Shown here: piece by piece, positions 8,006 to 17,000 of the stretch
Layout: each line of letters starts with the position of its first letter
Numbering within the stretch: the stretch's first letter is position 1
Source: an uncultured bacterium
GTDB taxonomy: Bacteria > Verrucomicrobiota > Kiritimatiellia > CAIKKV01 > CAITUY01
Length of the DNA: 64,000 nucleotides
Reading direction: 5' to 3'
Assembly (NCBI GenBank): GCA_903908715.1
Contig: CAIVSY010000053.1
Span: forward strand, 1 to 64,000
The notes under the pieces: model-generated
Told to the model about the DNA's origin: nothing
Database searches by the model: none
Seen by the model: only the letters and a program-made list of their open reading frames with translations
Made by a program: the position numbers and the translations under genes

Positions 8006-11000
8006 CTACTCCCCTGCGCCTTCGAGCCAGTCAACGACTACGGGCTTGTTCACCGCCTCATCCATCAGCACCCGCATGGCATCCATCATCGCCTTGGTTT
8101 CGGCAATGCTGTTCAGCAGTTTCGCCACCGTCTGCGGATCCGTCAGCGATCCAGCCTGCAACTCATCCGCGGGCTGTCCGAGCGGCTGCAAGCCACGGGC
8201 CTTGGCCATCTCGTCAATCTTGCTCATGGCATCACGGATGGACTTCACCAGGTCCTCCGTCGTCATGGTCGAGGCAACGCCACGCATCTGCTCTGCTGCA
8301 GCCCCCAGGGCCTGCCGTATCACCGCCAGGTCCTCCAGCGCCTGATTCAGCTGACCCGCCCCGATCCGTTTCTTGACTTCACCGATCGCCGTCGCCGCAT
8401 TCTGCGCCTCGGTACGCGCCGAGGTAGCCTTCTGCAAGGTCTGCTTTGCCGTCCCGCCGACCCCGGTCAGGCCCTGCTCGATCGTCGTCAATTGGCCGAA
8501 CACGGTATCGGCGCCCGCCGGATCCGTCACATACCCGAGCCTTTCCTCGATGCTCGAGAGCATATTGGAACTCATTTCCGCCGCATCCATGATCGCCAGT
8601 TGCAGGTTCGTGCTGGTTGAACCCACCGAGCCCATCGCAGCCGTCAGGGCCGCCAGGCTGTTGCTCAATGTTGCAGTGGAATCCATCAAAGTCGCCATGT
8701 CGGCTGACAAACCTTCGACCTGGGTGGCCACATTCGTCAAGGCCATGATCTCCCCGATCACGCCTGACAACTGCTCAACCTGCGTGCCAAGATTGGTCAA
8801 CCCGCCAAGTTGGCCCAGGGTTGTGGCCAATCCATCCATCCTCTCATTGAAGTTTGTCAGCGGCACCAGAGTGCCCACCACATCCGCCACCTGCTGGATT
8901 TGGACTCCAAGATTTGTAACCACTCCAAGACCCGCGACGGCATCGACCAGCCCGTCCACCTGGGCACCGATATTGGTCAGTGAGCCAAGCTGGCTGATCG
9001 AAGCAACCACATCATTCATGTCATTGGTCATATTGCCCAATTGTGAAACGATAGCCGAGATATCCGACAGCTGGGCCGGCAAGTTGGTCAGGCCAGCCAG
9101 TTGGTTGACCGAGCTTGCAAGGCTTGCCATCTGACCGGAAAGGTTGGTGACTGCAATCACTTGAGTCAACGCGTTGGAAACGCCTGCGAGTTGATCGGTC
9201 ACATTGGTCAATGCACTCAGTTGGCCGACGGCATTGGTCAGATAGTCCACGCGACTGCCCAGGTTGGTCAGGCTCGCAACCTGGCCGATCGCGTTGGTCA
9301 TTACCGCCACCTGATCGCTAAGGTTCGTGATTCCCGCCAGTTTGCCCACCAGATTCGTCACATCCGCCATTTGCGAGGGAAGGTTGGTCAGCCCTGCCAC
9401 TTGGCCGCTGATGTTCGTCAAGCCGCCAAGCTGTCCGATCGTGTTGGTCAGATAATCAATGCGGGCACCCAGGTTTGTCAGGCCGGAAATCTGCCCGATG
9501 GAGTTCGTGATGATGGCCACCTGGCCGCTGATGTTGGTCAGGCCGCTAAGCTGTCCGACTGTGTTGGTCAGATAATCAATGCGGGCACCCAGGTTTGTCA
9601 GGCCGGACACCTGCCCGATGGCATTCGTCATGACCGCCACCTGTTCCGTCAGATTGGTCAGGCCCATGAGGTCTGTGACAACATTGGTCAACCCTGCCAT
9701 TTGCGACGGCAGGTTGGTCAATCCGGAAAGCTGTCCCATCACATTGGAGAGGCTGCCCAACTGCACCGGCATATTGGTCAGGGACGCCAGCATTCCCGGG
9801 ACATTGGTCAGCGAACCCACCTGGGCGGACAGGTTGGTCAATCCCTGCATCGACACCAGGGCATTGGTCACAAAATTGAGCTGTGCTCCCACATTCGTCA
9901 AGCCCGCGATCTGGGCGACCGAGTTCGTCATGGCCGAAACAGCGGAATTGATATTGGTCAAGGCGGCAATCTGGTTAATCACATTCGTGACATAACTCAT
10001 TTGCGACGACACCGTGTTGATCTGGTTCGTGATTCCCGACAGCCGGGCCATACTGTTCGTAAGTGCAGCCATCTGCGGGGTCAGGTTGGTCAACACCCCC
10101 ATCTGTCCCACGACATTGGTCACATAGGCAAGCTGACCGCTCATATTCGTCAAGACCGTGATTTGCCCCACCGCATTGGTCAGGGTGGAAACCACGGGTG
10201 AAATGTTGGTCAGCACCACAACCTGGTCGATTACATTCGTCATATAGTTCATTTGTGACGACATCGTGTTCAACTGGTTAGTGATGCTGGAAAGCCGGGC
10301 CATGCTGTTCGTCAGCGCGGCCATCTGCGGGGTCAGGTTGGTCAACACCCCCATCTGTCCCACGACATTGGTCACATAGTTGAGCTGCGAGCTCATGTTC
10401 GTCAGCACCGTGACCTGGGCGACGGCGGTGGTCATAGCGGCAACCGCCGGATTGATGTTGGTCAGCACCACAATCTGGTTGATCACGTTCGTCATGTAGT
10501 TCATCTGTGACGACATTGTGTTAATGGAGTTCGTAATGGCGGACAGCCGCGCAACCGAACTGGTAACAGCCGCCATCTGCGGGGTCAGGTTCGTAAGGGC
10601 TCCGAGGTTGTCGATTTGGGTGGCCATGTTCGTCAGCGCAATGATCTGGCTCACAGCGCTCGTCATTGCGGCGACCGAGCCGGAAAGGTTTGTGAGTCCT
10701 GCCACCTGGCCGATGTTGTTGGTCAGATACGCGAGCTGTCCGGGCATATTGGACACCGTCAGGTAGATATCATCCACGTCAGCCATAAGAGTGGAAAGGT
10801 TGGTGACCAGCCCGCTGACATTCCGATCCGTATTGGAAGCCACAAGGACAAGGTTCGACATCGAGCGTTCTACTCCGGCGATCTGATTGCTGATCCCGCT
10901 CATGGTTCCGGCAAGATCATCCAATTCCCACGTGGTCACCTTGATTACCATCCGGTCGTTTCCACCGGCGTCGTCACTGCACATGACCACGAAGTCCCCT

Positions 11001-14000
11001 GTGCCCCATGCAGCCGTAAGCAATTCCTCATAAACCCCGCCAGTCAGTTCTCCCATGGTATCAGAGTACACCGGCGCGCCGCCGGAGACCCGCGTGACCG
11101 TGATCGTGACATTCAGAAGGGGCTGGTGTCTGAACAGCACGTTGAAGCTGCTGCCCGCCTTGACCGAGGTCGGCCGCGTCAGGATCCGTGCGGCGGTGCC
11201 CGCCACATCGGACCGCAATTGATCAAGCAATTCCAGTACCGTATTCGAGCTGCCGGGGCCGATGACCCCGAGGGTATTGGTCAGGGTTTCAAGCCGGGCC
11301 AATGCCTGTGTCGAAAGATCACTCACCTTGAGATCCAGGTTGGTTACCCCAGCCAGGATCACGTCCGCTGCATTGGTCAGAGTATCCAGCTTCGCGTTGA
11401 CGCTCTGACGGAAGGCGGCCTGGGCGGTTGCCAAGTCCGTCACGTTGGTATTGACCTGGTTCAGCAGGGCGAGAGCTTCCTGCATTTCACTGCCCTGCGG
11501 GACAGTGAGTTGGAAGGTGACGCCTGCCGTGTAGAGTGTCCCGGAGAACTCGACCTGCACCTTGGCGAAATAGACGCGTCCTTCCGCCATACCTGTCGGC
11601 AGGGTCTGCCAGAAGACTCCATTCAAATCACGGGTGGTCGTCGAGAGGGTCGCGACCAGGGCGCCGGCCGAATCATAGATTGTAACGATACTGCGAGTTG
11701 CCTCTGTCAGGATCCTGCCGCCCTTTTCGATCCAGGACGTGGACCGGAAGACCAGACCGGTTGCATCATAGCTGAAGTTGGCCATAACGCGGAAGTCAGG
11801 GGCCACCTCCGACTGGGTCATCGGCACATCGTTCGTGCGAGAGGGTTCTGAAAGCCAGTTGAAGACCACCTTGTCATAGAAGAACTCGCGGGACCAGATC
11901 GTGTTGAACCTCCCGTACGGATACTCATGCAGGATCAGGTTCGTGGAATTCAGCCCGGACTCCGACCAGCCCGCGCTGTCGACCACGCTCAGGGAGGAGA
12001 GGCTGTTTGTATTGGCCGCATTGTATACGCGCCAGTAGATCCTGTAATAAAGGATGGAGAACAGGGCATCCGTATCGTCGTACGGGCCTTCCACAGCCGC
12101 ATCAAAACGGTTGGTATATGCCGCATCCTGGACCCTGAGCCAAACGATCGGGCTCCTGACATTCGCCACCGTCCACAGGAATTGGCTCAACTGTTCGTGC
12201 CCTCTGTCGGCGATCGGCCCTTCCTCATTGACCTTGACCCAATACTCGGGCCTGCGGGCAAGGTCTGTGCTGTAGTAGAGGTCCACATAGGGGACCCTTC
12301 CGAGTGTCGTCCATTCCACAAAGGTCGGCTTCTGGGAGTAGTACTCCTCTCCTCCGTTCGGTTTGCTGATGGTGATGTTCGGCGACAGGTAGAAGCCCGC
12401 AGAGATATCCGTGATATTGGTATTGTTGTTGTTCGTTACACGGATCTTGGCGGCGCCAAGCCGGGTCGGATCCGAAGGCGTCCAGGACTGGCGAAACACG
12501 CCATTCGTGAAGGTCGGAGTCCCGATGATCTGCACGGAAGTGACAAAGTCGTTCAGCGAGTACTCCACGGTGAAGGATGGAGTCACATTGCCCGCCTTGC
12601 TCCACTCGATCCAGTACGACTTGTTGAGTTTCCAGAAAACCCCTTCCACGGGGCTGACCACTTCAATCGTCGGTTCCGTCACAATGCGGAAAGGCTGGGA
12701 GTACCCCACGGAACCGCCGGAATCGGTCACGCGCACCCTCAGATTCGTGCCGACGGACTCCACGGGAATGACCCAGTCATAGGAGGTTGCCGTGATGTTC
12801 GAGGCGATGGGGAACACCGTATTGTCCGGTCGCACAAGATCCACGGTATTAGTCCCTTCGGTGCCGATGGACAGCCATATGATGCTGTTGGTTTCGCCCA
12901 ACGACCAGATATCCGTGCTCATGGGGCGCAACACCTTGACACCGCGGATGGTGAATGGCGCCGAAATCGCGAAGTCCGTCTGCGTGGCCGACTGGACCTT
13001 GATCCGGCTGGTGGCGGATGGTTCCCGGAAGGATTCTATCACCCAGGTCACTGTGTGCAAGCCGTTGGAGATCGGCACATTCACGGCCACCGGCCGTGCC
13101 GTATCATAGGTGACGCCGTCCTGGGAGTAGTAGACATTCACAAAGGTTCCCGCGCTCGCCGCAAGGAACTGGATCTGGTTGGTGGTCCCGATGGCCCAGT
13201 TATTGTTCGTAGCGGGCGAAAGGATGCGCAAGCCCCGCAGTGTGAAAGTCGGGGAATACGCCACAAACGGAATGGAAGCGTTGGTAACCACCATCTTGAT
13301 GACAGCGTTGATGGTCGGATCGGCTCCGGAATCCACCGACCAGGTTGCCTGCCGCAGGTCCAGCAGGATTGGCAACGGCAGCAACGGTGTTGTTCCATAA
13401 GTTGCGCCGCCATCCGTGGAGAGGAAGAAATCCCCCAGGGCGCCCGGATCAAACCCTGCAGTCAGCCATTGGATGGTTTCATCCGCCCCGATCCGCAGGA
13501 CGGAACCGAGCGAAGGCGCGGTCAGACGCACGCCGCGGAGGGTGAAGTTCGCGCTAAGTCCCGTATAGGTTCCGGACACGGACTCGGTCACAACCTTCAC
13601 CCGGCCCACTTCGGATGGATCCATGTCGAAGGAAGGAGTCCACTCCCGCACGTTGCTGCCCGGGTAACGCTCATCATTGGGAGTCGTGGGCAGGACGGTA
13701 ACCTCGGCGCCGTCATCGGGTGCATACGTGATTTTGACCGAGTCGTTGAGTGTACCGGCCGAATACCAGAGGATGGCGTCGTTTGTAGCCCATCCCATGG
13801 TATACATGGCTCCCGCGGTCGGCTTGGTGGTTTTCAAGCCCGCCACGGTGAAATAGTTATCCGAGACGTCCGCCACATTGGTGAATCCCGGATCGGAAGC
13901 CTGTACGCGAACCCGGCACTGCACGCTGGGAAAATCGGGCGCGTAGTCAAACTGCCTGGAAAGGAGAGGATATCCCGGCCCGCCCACGTTCGTGTAGGTC

Positions 14001-17000
14001 GCGCCATTATTATAAGAGAACTGGATCAAGCAACCTCCGCCGGCGGCCGCATACTCCCAGAGCACATTCGTCATGACCCCCATCTTCCAGATCTCGGTTC
14101 CCAATGTCGGCGCCGTCACCCGGATACCGGAAATGCTGAACCTTTCCGAGATTGCAAACAGGGTGCCGCCTCCGATGGTCGACTCGACCTTGACACGGGT
14201 TGTCTCTCCCGGGATCGCGGGAATCGCCCAGGCGTAACTGTTCACGACAGGGAAGTCGCGGTTTGTGGTGGTCGCCACATAATTCCACGAAGCACCGTCG
14301 TCGATGGAGTAATAGATATTCACGTTCGTGCCCGCGCCGCCCGCGGTCCACTGGATAAAGTTCGTGGTGTTCTGGATCCAGACGTTTGTCGCGGTGGGCT
14401 GTTTGATGTCAATATCCGCCACAGTGAACGGCTGGGACACGCCGGTCACATTCGCATCCTGCCGGGCAACGATGCGAAGCCTTGCGATCGGGCTTGGGTT
14501 CCCGGATGTCACCAGCCAGTCATATCGGTTGGTGCCCACAGTATTCGCCACGCCCTGGGCGACATTGGTCCAGTTAACCCCATCCTCGGCGAAGTAGATA
14601 TCCACGCCGTTCGTACCGGCCCCGGATGACACCCATTCCACGGTCCCCGTGCTTCCGCGCTTCCATGCGGTGACGGAATTTGGGGTGACGAAACCGATAC
14701 CCGCGAGTACATACTCGTTATCCGAGATATCCGGATAACCGCCGAACGGGACGGTGATCCTCATGCGCGCATGCTCCGAGAGCAGGTCGTTGTTCGTGGC
14801 GGGTATTGACCAGAGATAGAGGTTGGTTCCGGACTGGTTGGGGATGTTCTCGTTGTTGATGCGGACCCAATCCGTCGTCGACCCGTTGCGATTGTAGTAC
14901 AGCCAGGCCACGCTACCCATGTTTGTCGGCGACAGCCAGGCGACCGAATCAGTCGTTCCGATATAGAACTTTTCCCCTCCGTTCGGGCGAGTCAGGCGGT
15001 AGCGGTAGGCCAGCTCGAAGAACGAGTCTGACTGGTCCGTGATGCTGGTGTCGGAGGAATCCGTAATGCGGATCAGGCAGTTGCTGCGGGCGGCCGACTG
15101 GTTCTGGCCCGGAGTGGTCCAAACGTACTCCCCGGTGTTCGGGGCATTACTGGTCACGACAGACCAGGAGGTTCCTCCATTATCCGAGAACTGGATGATC
15201 ATGGGGCCGTTCACTACCCCGGCATTGGTCCATGTGATCGTGTGGGGGACGCCGACGAGCCAGGCATTGTCCCCGACCTCCGTGCCGTTGGGCGCCGTCA
15301 CCAGCACACGCCCACGGGAATAGGTCAGCGTGGTGCTGTCCAGGGCCGTCTGGTTCAACCCGTCGGAATTGAGGAACGCCTTGAACTTGAATGTCCCTCC
15401 GGTCTTGGGATAAATCTGGGCAAAGAAGGCCCCGATGTTGTTGCTCACAGTTGAAAGGCTGCTGGCCATATCCCATCCCAGGCCGGTTACATCCTCCCAT
15501 GTTCCGGCGTTCCAGCGGTACCAGTTCACGCCGTTATTTCCGGAAATCTGATACCTTACAGAAGCATCCGTGTTGCTCGCCATCCTGTGCGAGAAGGCGA
15601 GCAGATGGCCGAAGAAATCCTGGCCAAACCCGTCCGCAGGCGCCACCCATGGATTATCCGTGGGATAGCTGGAGATAGCCACCTTGGCCCCTTGCGACCT
15701 CGGCCCCCAGCGGTAATCCTCCGTGGAATAATACAGGCGGTACTGGAAGTTGCTGTTCAATTCGATGATGCCGACAAGATACGCCAGGGTGGATTCCGTG
15801 AAGTATGTGTTGGTCGTCTTGTCGGGGCCGATAAACGGCCCGGGCACATCCCCCGTCCATGAGCGGCACTGCATTCTGGCGGTTGAAATCCCCGCCCGGT
15901 AATGGTCGTTAATCTCCTCGCCATTGCAGGGCCGGGAACGGAAGGCCACCTCGTCGATCCGGCCCGCGAAATCCCCGCTTCCGTTATAGGCGAGCCCGAT
16001 CCTGAAGGAGCCTGTATTGGCAACATCGGCACCGCCCAGGGCCGCCCGTGCCTGCATTACTCCATCCACATAGAGGCGCACCCAGTTGCCGTCATACACA
16101 CCCGCGATGTGGGCCCATTCCCTCATACGAAGGGGAACCGCCGCAGCAACCATCGTGCCATTGACCTGGAAATACGGCAACCCGCCTGCGTCCAATCCCA
16201 GGGTATATCCCGGCGTGCCGCCGTCCCGCTTGTCCACAATCACGCGGCTGAAGACATCACTTGGGTTCACCCAGGCTTCCACGGTAAACGTCAGGGTCTC
16301 CAGTGTCTCGTCATCTGCCACTTCAATCATCCGGTCTGAAGTCCCGTCAAAGGCCATGCAGGCCCCGAAGCGGCCGCTATTGGTCAACAGGGCGCCGCTG
16401 ACCGTTCCGTGATTGAGCTGAAGGCTCGAATCCAGTGTTGTGGTCCCGTTGGTCGTCGAATCCAGGTGCCACAGGCCGGACAGATCCGCGCCGTCGGCCA
16501 CCTGAGCCTTGCCGCAAGGCGTGTCGAGCCCCCACTTCATGAACTCCCAGATTGTCTTCTGCTTGCCGTCGAATACCGGACTGGTGTAACGACCTGCCGC
16601 AAGGCTGTTCGCCCCTGCGCCCGAGTAGGCGCCGATCTCCACCTCGCCGATAGCCCGGCTGAAAATGAACACCTCGTCCATTGCGCCCTTGAAATAGTAG
16701 TCCTGAGTCCCGTGTTTTCCCAGGTAAGCCTCACCCGTACCCACTCCGCCGTAGCCGGCTCCGAGGTCCAGCATCCCCTGGAGCGCGCCATCCACATAGA
16801 ACATCAACTGCCGGCCCTGTCGCACGCCGACCGCATGATGCCACGCTCCATCCGACAACGACATCAGAGGACGGCTGGCAATGGCCCTCTGGCCGCCGCC
16901 GTTCTTGACCACAAAGGCCATCCGCCCCGCCACCCCGACTACCCCGCCCGTGCTGTTGCACTCGATCGCGAAATAATCCCCGGCATTATAAGAGGAGACC

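Noticed and set aside
11927-14629. 900-aa plus-strand ORF
   Set aside because: It is antisense shadow of the giant LamG gene; composition is low-complexity with no recognisable domain. The plus ORFs at 9101-10201, 10616-11851 and 16409-17632 are rejected for the same reason.
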